Assembly: GCA_000333855.2 (NCBI GenBank)
Contig: KV784167.1
Coordinates: 1-63,545, forward strand
DNA: 63,545 bases
Direction of reading: 5' to 3'
Source of the DNA: Endotrypanum monterogeii
Taxonomy: Eukaryota; Euglenozoa; Kinetoplastea; Trypanosomatida; Trypanosomatidae
Position 1 is the stretch's first letter. Each line of letters starts with the position of its first letter. Made by a program: the position numbers and the translations under genes. Below the pieces are notes generated by a model that worked only from the letters and a program-made list of their open reading frames with translations, was not told the DNA's origin and did no database searches. Shown in pieces: positions 1-8,342 of this stretch.

Positions 1-298
1 TATGGCGTATCCACGTCTAATATGGAAGGATCGTGGGATCTTCATGGAATGAGTCCGCGAAACAAGCGAGCAGTGAAACAAGCAAACAAGCAAACAAACA
101 GTTGGGGAGACGCGGAGTGCAGAAAGACCTGAATAGGGCGTTCTCTCACCGTCAGAATTTTACCCAAACATCAACGGACGGTGTATTGCCCGACTTGACA
201 TTTCCTTTCGAAAAGTGGTTCCGTCGAGGTGTCGTCCGGTGCGGGCGCGCAGAAAGCACCTGCACACTTTTTATCATCTTAAAGGTCAGCTGGTATGC
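1..298. other. Spacer downstream of the sugar-kinase pseudogene
   Basis: I see no gene here. Short A-rich stretches and a repeated AACAAGC-like motif occur near 60-100. If the cluster continues on the minus strand, this would be the 3' flank of the broken kinase gene that ends at 299. Confidence 0.4.
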
Positions 299-1235
299 TC
301 ATAAGCGTTCAATCGTCAAGCCGTCCACAATGCGGCTCATGTCTTCTTCCCTGAACACACCCGCGTCTGTCTGGAGGCAGTTGGCGGAAGCTGCAGCCAA
401 GGCCAATCGAAATGCCTCGGTTGCGCTCGAGCCGTGTATGTACTCGGCAAAAAAAATTGCATCGGCTGTGTCTCCAGCGCCTAAAAGGACTGACGATATT
501 ATTCAACTTGGGTATATGAATAGCACATAGAGGCTTACCTCGTTCTTGGATGTAAGCAGCGTGTGGGCCATCAGTGACGGCAACTATGTGCACGGTCCAC
601 ACCTGCATCGCATACTCAAACGCGCTTTCTGGCGTTGATTTTCCCGTGAGCCTGTAAAACTCACTCATGTTCACCTTTAGGATGGAGTGCACGCGGGGAA
701 TCCTAAGTGAAGCCTCTCACTCACTGCTGGTGTCCATGAGAACGGGCTTCTGTGCTGCTGCGGCCATCTCTGTCCAGCGGGTGTAGAGGTCTGGACTGCC
801 ACCGTCGGGCAAGCTGCCCATGATCACAATGCCACCTGCGCGCTTGAGTTCCTCGAGAAGTGTGCAGTCCATTTCTTCGACAGACTCTTTAGGCACAGCA
901 GCTGAAGGCTCGATCAGCTCCATCATTGTGCCGTTCCTCCTATCGAGGCAGGTGACGCAAGTGCGTGCCCCTCTCGAAAGGGAAATAGGATGGATAGCGA
1001 TGCCCTCCTCGCGAAGGAGGCGGATTGTGCGCTCATGAACCCCACCGACTGCCGACACGCACAACAGGGCTGTGATCCCCGTGATAAAGATGATGAAAGA
1101 CCTTATCAGAGATCACGTAGAGATGTCTCTTTGCCTAGTGACATGTCGAGTATAGATGAAGCCTGGAAGGTGAAGTTGTCGTCTACGTCGAACCTCTTGG
1201 CATCCGTAAAGCACACACCTCCACACGACCAGAGC
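299..1235 (-). pseudogene. Broken PfkB-family sugar kinase (LacC / 1-phosphofructokinase type)
   Basis: PfkB kinases phosphorylate sugars or sugar phosphates using ATP. Three pieces in different reading states can be joined by eye. The piece at 717-1075 carries a middle segment typical of the LacC/1-PFK branch (ARTCVTCLD, then IVIMGSLPDGGSPDLY, then KPVLMDTSSE). An in-frame TGA at 717-719 interrupts it, and the same frame then continues with IPRVHSILKVN, the counterpart of the 'P..IKPN' segment. Near 480-500 the frame shifts, and the PfkB signature GAGDTADAIFFAEY followed by a normal C-terminal helix runs on to a TGA at 299-301. Upstream, the frame at about 1109-1235 (VDDNFTFQASSILDMSLGKE) may be the N-terminal strand region, but the GGKGxN substrate segment that should follow is missing. 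One stop, one clear frameshift and one probable deletion argue for a true pseudogene rather than a single sequencing error. The sugar specificity cannot be told. The upstream boundary is uncertain. Confidence 0.75.
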
Positions 1236-1758
1236 GGAGATATTATTGAGCATGCCGGTTGTTGTTTTTTTTTTAACTTCACCTCTCCAGCCCCGCTCGC
1301 GTTGCGGACGTATATGGAGCCCCCCTTTCTGCTCCTCTTCACCCTCCTCCTCTTATGTTCACAGTCAGTAGCGTCTACCCCCCCCCGCAGAATGCGCTTG
1401 TCTCCTTTCTAATTAGAGATGTGTAAGTGCTGCGATAGATATGAGACACGAGCGCGTCACGCTACGATTGCGCCACGCACTAGTTGACTTCTTCGGACTA
1501 TAGATTTCCAGCAACAGTGCGTGCAGGTATCGAGGGCCTCTTGTTCCCCTTCAGATATCGTGTAGACGATTTGATACGCTTTCTCAGCGCCACCTGCTTT
1601 GTGTACAAGTAAAGATTTACAGTGAGGATGCGCAATGCATTTGAAGCATCGGTTTACGTTTTGTTTGCCGCACCCACGAGGCAATGCCAAGATGGAGATG
1701 ATCAGCTGCAAAGTAGAGTCAAGAGAAATGAAAATGATTTTTTTCTTCCTGCGCGACG

Positions 1759-1760
<2 letters not shown>

Positions 1761-1791
<31 letters not shown>
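1761..1791. repeat. (GT)15 microsatellite
   Basis: An uninterrupted GT tract of about 30 bases is followed directly by GAGAGAG. It lies in the spacer upstream of the kinase pseudogene. Confidence 0.95.
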
Positions 1792-1797
<6 letters not shown>

Positions 1798-2713
1798 GCG
1801 AATGAATACGCGGGGTGTGTCGGTGTACTATCAATCGTTACATTGTGGATAGAAGTCTTTGTTTTCTTTTATAAGGAGATAGGAAGAGAGAAGTAGGCCA
1901 ATAAAGGAACCGCCTCGTGGTGGGAGAAATGCATGCAATCGAAGAAATGTTCTTATCGCGGTAATGCGTCAATGGGAGTCGGATGAGAGCAGCGCGAATA
2001 GAGAGGCGCAGTCGACTATAGGTTGCCTCCAGACGCCAGCAAGCATTAAGAGAGAGAGTTTCTGTCTGGAAAAAAAAAACGCTGACAAGGGTAGGACATG
2101 GTGATCGGTCTTCAACAAATCCCCTTTCAGGGAAAACATAATTTTTGAATACACGCCTTCTACGATTATCTGTCGCCCTCATTGTTGACCCAATCCACTA
2201 AAACGGTCAGAAATGAGTACAAAACAACGCGTGTCGCGATTACCGGTGCGAAAGTGGGGAGGAAGGGGGAGAGATTTTCTCGGAATTTCTTTTTTTTTCT
2301 GCAGAAGTGACTTCATTTTGATGAAATGACAATTGCATACCGCGCGTGCACGGTGAATAAACGCGACAATTGCAATCCCCTTGATGTCGGTCCACCACAG
2401 GAGGAAAATTACGATGGTTAGTTGTTTCATGGGGCACCTTCACTATTGAACGAATAAACGGCAACCCGTCGGGAGAGATCAACGCCTTCGCTCCCGTTCT
2501 CTTCTTTTTTTTTTTAAGCGATGCGCCGAAGATATCGAGGCACAATGCTTATGTTATTTTTTTCTTTCGTGGGTGTGAAGAAGGAGAGGGGTGCGGCTGC
2601 GCTATCGTTTCTTTTTTTTTTTCAGCCCCCAAGGGGCCACCTCTGTTGTTACATAGCAAACCTTTCTGAATGGCGAAAAAAAAATAAGAAATGCTAAGGA
2701 TATTAGTATACTA

Positions 2714-2823
2714 ATATATATATATAGCATACACGTAAATTATATATATATGTAAGTAATTGAAATAATATATATATATATATATATTTGTATATATATG
2801 TATATATATATATATATATATAA
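2714..2823. repeat. AT-rich tract with several (TA)n blocks
   Basis: Successive TA runs at about 2767-2787, 2790-2798 and 2801-2822 are broken by single G or T changes. The tract lies about 300 bases past the cytochrome b5 stop codon, in what should be the 3' UTR or the processing region. Confidence 0.9.
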
Positions 2824-3116
2824 TTCATGTTGTATATAAGGCGAAAAAGGCAAACGAACACGCACACAAGGGGAAAGGGGAAGAAAAAAAAAAAAAGGCT
2901 GAGATGCGCACGTGTACCTATTCGCGTACGTAAACCACATAGGTTCACCTGGAGAGAGGTCATGTGAATACAAGTGTACGTCTTTTCCATGTTCCATCTT
3001 GATCTTTCTGCTGTTACAGTTCCGCCCCTCCCCCCCTCCTGAACCTCCGATATTGGTGCCACTCCGTGATTTACCCGGTCACCTTGAGTTTACCTGACCG
3101 ACTTTGTCTGTCTGTT

Positions 3117-3773
3117 TTAGCGAAGGAGCACAATAGCGGCTGCAACAAAAAAGGCCACAATCATGAAAACTTTTAACTGTTGTTGAATGTGGGCGAGGAG
3201 GGAGTCTTGCGAGTCCTTCGAGTGCGTGCTTCGAATCCCGGCCGCGCGATCATCACCTGCGGCCTTGCGTTGGGGAATGGCCCGACGCTCACTGGGCTCG
3301 ATATCACCGATGACGTACTTCTCCATCACCCTGTAAGCGCTCTCGCTGTGTCCCTTGTCCGTGAAGGCCTGTGTTGCGTCGCCACCGGCGTTGTACAGCA
3401 AGATGTCTCGCCCACCGGGATGCATATCGAGATATTTTGTCACATCAATCACTTTGTTGTTGATGACCATCCATGCACTCTCCGTTGACACATTCGCAGC
3501 GACTTCCTTCATTGAAATAAAACGAGAACGCTCATTTTCAGGCAACTCGCCAACCCTGAGCCCCTCCAGCCGGCGCAAGGCGCTTTTGCTGTGGTTGACA
3601 GCTTCGAAGGCCTCGGTAGCATCGGTGCCAATGTGAGCTAGCAGAACGTCTCGGCCGCCAGGGTGCTCATCGTAGAATCTACTCACATCGTACACACTAT
3701 TATGGATGATGAACCAGCCATTCTCTGCCTCTCTGTGCTCGGCAACCTCCTTCTTGCTGTAGGTGGGAAGCAT
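3117..3773 (-). CDS. Tail-anchored protein with two tandem cytochrome b5 domains
   Basis: The 218-residue protein has two cytochrome b5 heme-binding domains in a row. Domain 1 (about residues 1-75) has HPGG as first heme-ligand motif and NHS as the second. Domain 2 (about residues 85-160) has HPGG and GHS. Both axial histidines are therefore present in each domain. A basic, low-complexity linker follows and the protein ends in a hydrophobic segment of about 16 residues (FMIVAFFVAAAIVLL) with one final arginine, the plan of a C-terminal tail anchor in the ER or outer mitochondrial membrane. The ATG at 3773 was chosen because the frame's 46-residue extension to 3911 has no ATG (it begins at TTG). 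Its likely role is electron transfer to a membrane oxidase or desaturase, but two b5 domains with no attached enzyme domain is unusual and the partner is unknown. Confidence 0.88.
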   Translation of the reverse strand: MLPTYSKKEVAEHREAENGWFIIHNSVYDVSRFYDEHPGGRDVLLAHIGTDATEAFEAVNHSKSALRRLEGLRVGELPENERSRFISMKEVAANVSTESAWMVINNKVIDVTKYLDMHPGGRDILLYNAGGDATQAFTDKGHSESAYRVMEKYVIGDIEPSERRAIPQRKAAGDDRAAGIRSTHSKDSQDSLLAHIQQQLKVFMIVAFFVAAAIVLLR

Positions 3774-4433
3774 GGATCCGTCTCGGATGCGCGAAGCCGC
3801 AAGCAGGACCTTGGTGGTCGACAATAGTACACGGCTCACAGTGAGATCAACCGATTCGTTATGCCTAGTCAAAGATGCCTTCTCCCTTTTCTTCGTGTGG
3901 TATGATGCCAATGTCTGAGTCTTTACGGTGTGAGGGCAGCGGATGGATGCACAAGAAGAGGACTACACGGTGGGAGTGCCGCCCCTTAGCAGGAAGATCT
4001 AGATAATGAAGAAGTGATGTGAGACTGGGAAAAAGGGGGGGAAGTCATGAAGACGTGTTCACCGGGAGCACTGACGTCTGCAACAGGTGGAGGCCTCTAT
4101 GAAGGAAAAAAAAAAGGCAAAGGGAAAATGTTTTTGAAAGAAACATAATGAAAGAGCGGGCGGGCTGTGAGCAGAGGCGCAGCACGAATCTAGTCTGTGA
4201 GGAGATATGATGGGTAGACCAAACATTGTAGAGTCTACAAAAGCAAGAACGAGGGGTGCGGCGGCGTACGCGCGCCAGCCAACGGGATACGTCTGCCACC
4301 GTTGCCTGACGAACGGCGCTTCGTCACGTAATGTAGTATCTGGCATTTCCTTTTATACTGGGAAGCCGTTTCTTTTCTTCTCTTGTTTTAGTTGAGGATG
4401 TTGTCTGGCTCTTGTCGATATTTACTTTTTTAT
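3774..4433. other. Intergenic spacer
   Basis: Between the cytochrome b5 gene and the small chaperone-like gene. It has a few A runs (for example near 4108-4117) and no convincing coding frame. On the coding strand it would hold the end of the upstream 3' UTR and the trans-splice acceptor of the b5 gene. Confidence 0.4.
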
Positions 4434-5000
4434 TCACAGTTCCCATTGCCGAGCGAGCAACTCGAGCGATTCTTTATAAACGAGTGTACCGAACTGGTAC
4501 GTCATGTCAAATCCGCTGCCACCCTCTGTACCCAGGAGCGCGAGACACCGCATCCCCTCGATCGCACAATTCACGTAGACAGATGCCTGTGTGCCAAATC
4601 GTTTCTCTATGCCACGCACAAGGCGCCGGGCAAGACTCGTTGCGAACGTGGACTGCACGCTGCCGCTCGGCGCAGCTGATGTCTCCTCGTGATGAGCCTC
4701 CCCGAACTCCATCAGCTGAGACGAGGAAATGGAGGCGCGCTCACCCCCAGCAATTAGGTGAAGTCCAACCGCGACACTGCAGGGGCCAAATCGAGGAACG
4801 TTTTGGCTTGCAAGGCTTTCTGAGATGTGAACCCAGAAAAAACGAGTGCCGAACGCGATCACCTCTATAAAAACATTCGTCACAAAGACAGGTTCGTTGT
4901 GTGTGTCGCCGACGCTTGTAGTCTCACTGTCATCCTCTTCGCCCACGCTGGCCGTGAAATAAAATGGAATCCGCACGGCAACGACGTTGGGGGATGGCAT
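4434..5000 (-). CDS. Small protein resembling proteasome assembly chaperone 4 (PSMG4-like)
   Basis: A 188-residue protein starts at the ATG at 5000; the frame extends to 5054 only through a GTG. The order of features matches the PAC3/PAC4 chaperone fold: an early hydrophobic strand pair (VFVTNVFIEVIAFGTRFFWVHI), a strand with PRFGPCSVAVGLHL, and then a helix ATSLARRLVRGIEKRFG followed by the strand ASVYVNC. PSMG4 has 'slArrLa.k..kqvfvS.nl' at that place. PSMG4 acts with PSMG3 as a heterodimer in building the 20S proteasome alpha ring in the cytosol. An acidic loop (EEDDSETTSVGDTH) is inserted near the N-terminus. The similarity is weak and judged by eye, so a conserved hypothetical protein is the safe reading. 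Confidence 0.6.
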   Translation of the reverse strand: MPSPNVVAVRIPFYFTASVGEEDDSETTSVGDTHNEPVFVTNVFIEVIAFGTRFFWVHISESLASQNVPRFGPCSVAVGLHLIAGGERASISSSQLMEFGEAHHEETSAAPSGSVQSTFATSLARRLVRGIEKRFGTQASVYVNCAIEGMRCLALLGTEGGSGFDMTYQFGTLVYKESLELLARQWEL

Positions 5001-5866
5001 TTTGTGATGAAGCGAGCAGGAAAACTGCGAACTCGATCTAAGCGCAGAAGACACACAGCGTAACGCACTCTTCTATAGCGAGTTAGACGGAAAAAAGGAG
5101 AATAGAAGATGAGCTGAAGAAAGGGGGTGGAAAATACCTTTTTTTTTCTCAACGCCAGAAGGAGAGAGCGGAAGGCGGATTTGTGGACTGTTGAGCACTA
5201 CAAGTGTGGTGCATAGAAACAAAAACGATAATTGTATTCAAATACAAAGTTCTGTTATATCCCCCTTTTTTTTCCTTGCGGAGGAGGGGTGCAGATGAAG
5301 GGACGCAAAAAAAAAAAAAAATTGAGATGAGATGAGATGAGATGACGGCTCAGAAAATGTCAAACGCAAGCGGGAGCCTGCCCCCTTTTTTACATTGTAC
5401 GCTGCGCAAATATAGTAATAATAGTAATGAGCACAGTAACACGCGGCCCATCAGTGGCGTCTTGTGCTGCCGCCACCACCAATCCGTACATTCATGAACC
5501 AACAAGCGCTGCCTAACACGTGGACCATCGGAACGGGAGGTCTAAGATCGAAAGCTCTTTGTCGACTGCTGCTATTCTTTGCTAACCCGCGCTGACGGCG
5601 TTGTCATTCTTGTATGTTTTCACGAGGAGAGACGGGCAAGAAGCAGAACTATCAACCGCATGCCAATGTTGAAGATCTTCGTATACAAACACACGCACAA
5701 ACACACACATAGATATCCTCAGAGAAGGAAAGGCACGAAGAAGAAAAAAGGAACAGTTCGACCGTCGAGGAGGGGGGGGGGCAGGTTCCAAGTACACAGA
5801 TGACAGCCATCACGTGCTAGTCCAGCACTATAGCTTCCTCACTCACTCACCCCTCTCCGACCGCAC
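5001..5866. other. Intergenic spacer
   Basis: It has T or A runs at about 5141-5149, 5268-5275 and 5307-5321, a short pentanucleotide repeat at 5323-5345, and a G run near 5770. No coding frame is supported. On the minus strand this is the 3' UTR of the 393-residue gene and the acceptor region of the PSMG4-like gene. Confidence 0.4.
5323..5345. repeat. Pentanucleotide repeat (TGAGA)n
   Basis: Four and a half copies of a TGAGA unit directly follow a run of A bases. It is short and lies in non-coding sequence. Confidence 0.85.
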
Positions 5867-7048
5867 CTAGGCCGGAGTATCCCAGCTGCCTCCGTCGTCC
5901 TCGTCATCACCTGAAGAGTCGAACCCTCTCGTGGCCGCGTCTGTGGGAGTTGACGCATCATAGCCCTGCTGCTCGTTCAGTAACTCGGCCACGAAATTTG
6001 TCCCGCTCCCCAAGACGCTGCCACTCGCCGCACCGCCACGTCCCGCGACACCGACGAGATCTGAAAAAAGGGCATCCGAGGATAAGACGTAAACCTCACG
6101 CAACAATTTGTGCTTTGCAACCTTGTCAATCTCATGACTCACGCGGGAAAAAAATATTCGCACCAGTCGCTTGTCGATGGAAAGCATACAATTCACGCAC
6201 TGCTCATCCCTCATCAGCTCGTAGTCGCACAGTTTTCGATAGGCGAACATCAGCACAGAACAGAGTGCAGGAATGACCGTGTCGTAGGAGGGGAACGCTG
6301 CGGTGTACCCAGTATGTTGCTGGTTCAGAAAAAGATATTTGACTTGCGCGTCGAGCTCGGAGGAAGCGTTCGCCGACGAGGACGACAGTGGTGTTTCTCC
6401 AGCCTCCGCGTCCGGTGAGGTTTGAAGAAGGGCTCTGAGGGCAGGTGAGACGTGTTGACGGAAATGTCGGAGACTGCGCTGCGCCAATGCCCTCGTAGCC
6501 GCACCACACGCATATGCCACCTCCAACTCCAAGAGGAGTCCGGCGAAGCACTCTACAAACGCATCCCCGCTAATCGGGAGGAGAAGAATGTCCGAGAGAG
6601 AGATTGCAAGAGCAGCATAGCAGGGGAGGTAGTACCGGGCCCACTCCCCTGCTGAACTGCTGCGCTGCCGAATCACCGCGGGTGCGTTGGCGGTCGAGAC
6701 GGTGATGAAGCTGTCACCCCTCTCACCCGGCATAGGTGAAGGTCCACCCTGCTCAGAGGCAGAAACAGCCCCCCCGCTTGCGGCGACGGCCAGGGGCTTC
6801 TCCGCGGGCAGACGGATGAGCTCATCGTTGCTCGCGGTGTCTCGACTAGGCGGGAGGCATGCATCGGGTATGTTGAAGTAGCGGCCAATCTCGTGCAGGT
6901 TGAGGTGTATTGTACCCATCCACAATGTCCCTTCTTCGCTGTGCAGTTCCTTCAAGTACTCAAGGTATTCTACGCGCTTGTTGACGGTAAACTCCACGAG
7001 TGCAGTTCGACCCTCCACACCTTTTATCCTCATGACTTTCTTCAGCAT
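5867..7048 (-). CDS. Conserved-looking protein of unknown function, 393 residues
   Basis: I do not recognise this gene. The start is the ATG at 7048: the frame upstream reads only a TTG and then a TAA. The N-terminal 70 residues look like a compact alpha/beta segment (TALVEFTVNKRVEYLEYLKE; LNLHEIGRYFNIPDA). A low-complexity linker rich in Ala, Ser and Gly follows. Two long helical regions come next, one around WARYYLPCYAALAISLSDILL and one around LCSVLMFAYRKLCDYELM to SRVSHEIDKVAKHKLLREV. The end is acidic (SSGDDEDDGGSWD). There are no clear membrane spans, catalytic motifs or targeting signal. The helical middle would suit an adaptor or complex subunit, but this is a guess. Coding quality is good (sustained GC-rich third positions, no internal stops). 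Confidence 0.85.
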   Translation of the reverse strand: MLKKVMRIKGVEGRTALVEFTVNKRVEYLEYLKELHSEEGTLWMGTIHLNLHEIGRYFNIPDACLPPSRDTASNDELIRLPAEKPLAVAASGGAVSASEQGGPSPMPGERGDSFITVSTANAPAVIRQRSSSAGEWARYYLPCYAALAISLSDILLLPISGDAFVECFAGLLLELEVAYACGAATRALAQRSLRHFRQHVSPALRALLQTSPDAEAGETPLSSSSANASSELDAQVKYLFLNQQHTGYTAAFPSYDTVIPALCSVLMFAYRKLCDYELMRDEQCVNCMLSIDKRLVRIFFSRVSHEIDKVAKHKLLREVYVLSSDALFSDLVGVAGRGGAASGSVLGSGTNFVAELLNEQQGYDASTPTDAATRGFDSSGDDEDDGGSWDTPA

Positions 7049-7339
7049 CTTGTCAAGCAGTATCTGCAAGTACCCTTAATACGCCCACCCACCCCAACCT
7101 CCCCTCCTCCTCCTTCCTTCACCGTGTATGTGTAGGTGTATGTGTGTGTGTATGTATGTATGCGCTCGTTTCACTTCGTTTGTATGACTGTGCGCGGCGC
7201 GAGTTGAACAATAACACCCAAGGAACGCCGGGAACATCAGAACTATAGATAACGAGATGGGCCCCCATATCGTATTGGGGACACAGGGATGGGGGATGAA
7301 GAAATACCGTAAGAGAAATTTGTGCCGGTGGAGGGGTCA

Positions 7340-7374
7340 TCCTGTCCCCTCTGTCCTCTATGGAAGGGACAGGA
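7340..7374. repeat. Inverted repeat, potential hairpin
   Basis: The arm TCCTGTCCC (7340-7348) and its exact reverse complement GGGACAGGA (7366-7374) flank a 17-base loop. In the minus-strand transcript this would form a 9-bp stem in the 3' UTR or spacer of the PPR-like gene. Confidence 0.6.
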
Positions 7375-8010
7375 CAGCGGTATGGAGCTGCATAACCCCC
7401 TTCCCCCCCCCTACACACACCCCCCCCTTTAGTGATACGAAAACCCGGTGTCCGTGCGTATAGGTAATACCACTTTGGAGATGTAGATGGTGCCATATTG
7501 CGGAAGCAGCGGACACATCGCCCGATGAACGGCGCCCCCTGTTCCCGGGAATGCATCAAGCTGATTCACGATTTTGTTGAAGCCCTACTGAGACGCAACG
7601 TTAAGGCACCAGGCATACGGAGCACGGCGCAATGGCAGACGTATCGAAAACACGGGAGGGACGACGAGGGTTTGGGGGGGCATGATTTACATGAGACCGC
7701 GCAACACGGAAACCTTCACATTTGTTAGCGTCCTGACTAGAAGAAAAAAAATGGTGAGCGCATGTTAAATTCTTTTTATTTCAAAGGTACCGTCCCTTGG
7801 TGCCCTCTTGTTTTATTGGCCCTCTCCTCCGCCTCCTCCCGTCACTACACACACGCCTATCACCTGTGTCCATTTGAGTGAAGGATGCGGATGCAGATGA
7901 ACGCAGTCGCTGGATAGATCGCTTCCTCTCCTGTGCGTGTTCCTCAAAACAGTACTTCAGCACTGTGGGGGAATAGAAGGGGCTGCTTCAAATTGTAAGA
8001 GCACATATAC

Positions 8011-8011
<1 letters not shown>

Positions 8012-8056
<45 letters not shown>
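8012..8056. repeat. (TA)n microsatellite
   Basis: About 45 bases of perfect TA repeat, some 290 bases beyond the stop codon of the PPR-like gene, in its presumed 3' UTR. Confidence 0.95.
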
Positions 8057-8062
<6 letters not shown>

Positions 8063-8342
8063 GTATTTGCAAAACGACGCAACACCTAGACGAGCATCGG
8101 CGGCGGGGAAGGGGGGGCGTCGACTTCATTTCAAAAAAAAAAAAAAAAACAGCAGCCAAGAAGCACACACACACACACACAACTGTCATTTAATTACGCC
8201 CTGTTGGGGAGCAGAGACGCAGCCGGCGCGAAACAGATGAGCACCTCTCTGCTACCACCGACATCCCCACCGCAACGCTTCGCACGAATCGGTGTCCAAG
8301 CGAATACAGACAAACCTTGGAACATGCCTCTGGTGAAGAAAA

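Larger units (their letters stand above)
1236..3116. other. Intergenic spacer with microsatellites
   Basis: This is the 3' flank of the cytochrome b5 gene plus the 5' flank of the kinase pseudogene. It holds a (GT)15 tract at 1761-1790, many A or T runs of 8-13 bases and a strongly AT-rich segment at 2714-2823. A minus-strand open frame at 1457-1834 starts inside the GT repeat and has several cysteines (CFKC, CTHCC), but it has no family resemblance that I can see. Confidence 0.5.
7049..8342. other. Intergenic spacer with hairpin and (TA)n tract
   Basis: This is the 3' flank of the large PPR-like gene. It contains a 9-bp inverted repeat at 7340-7374, runs of C at 7396-7430, a (TA)n tract at 8012-8056 and poly-A runs near 8136-8149. 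Minus-strand frames at 7119-7559 and 7781-7963 were looked at and not accepted. Confidence 0.45.

Noticed and set aside
1457..1834. 125-codon minus-strand frame with several cysteines
   Set aside because: It starts in front of a GT repeat (translated as a His-Thr run), and its sequence resembles no family. I see no trans-splice signal that favours it.
7119..7559. 146-codon minus-strand frame
   Set aside because: It runs through C-rich and GT-rich simple sequence and has no protein-like pattern.
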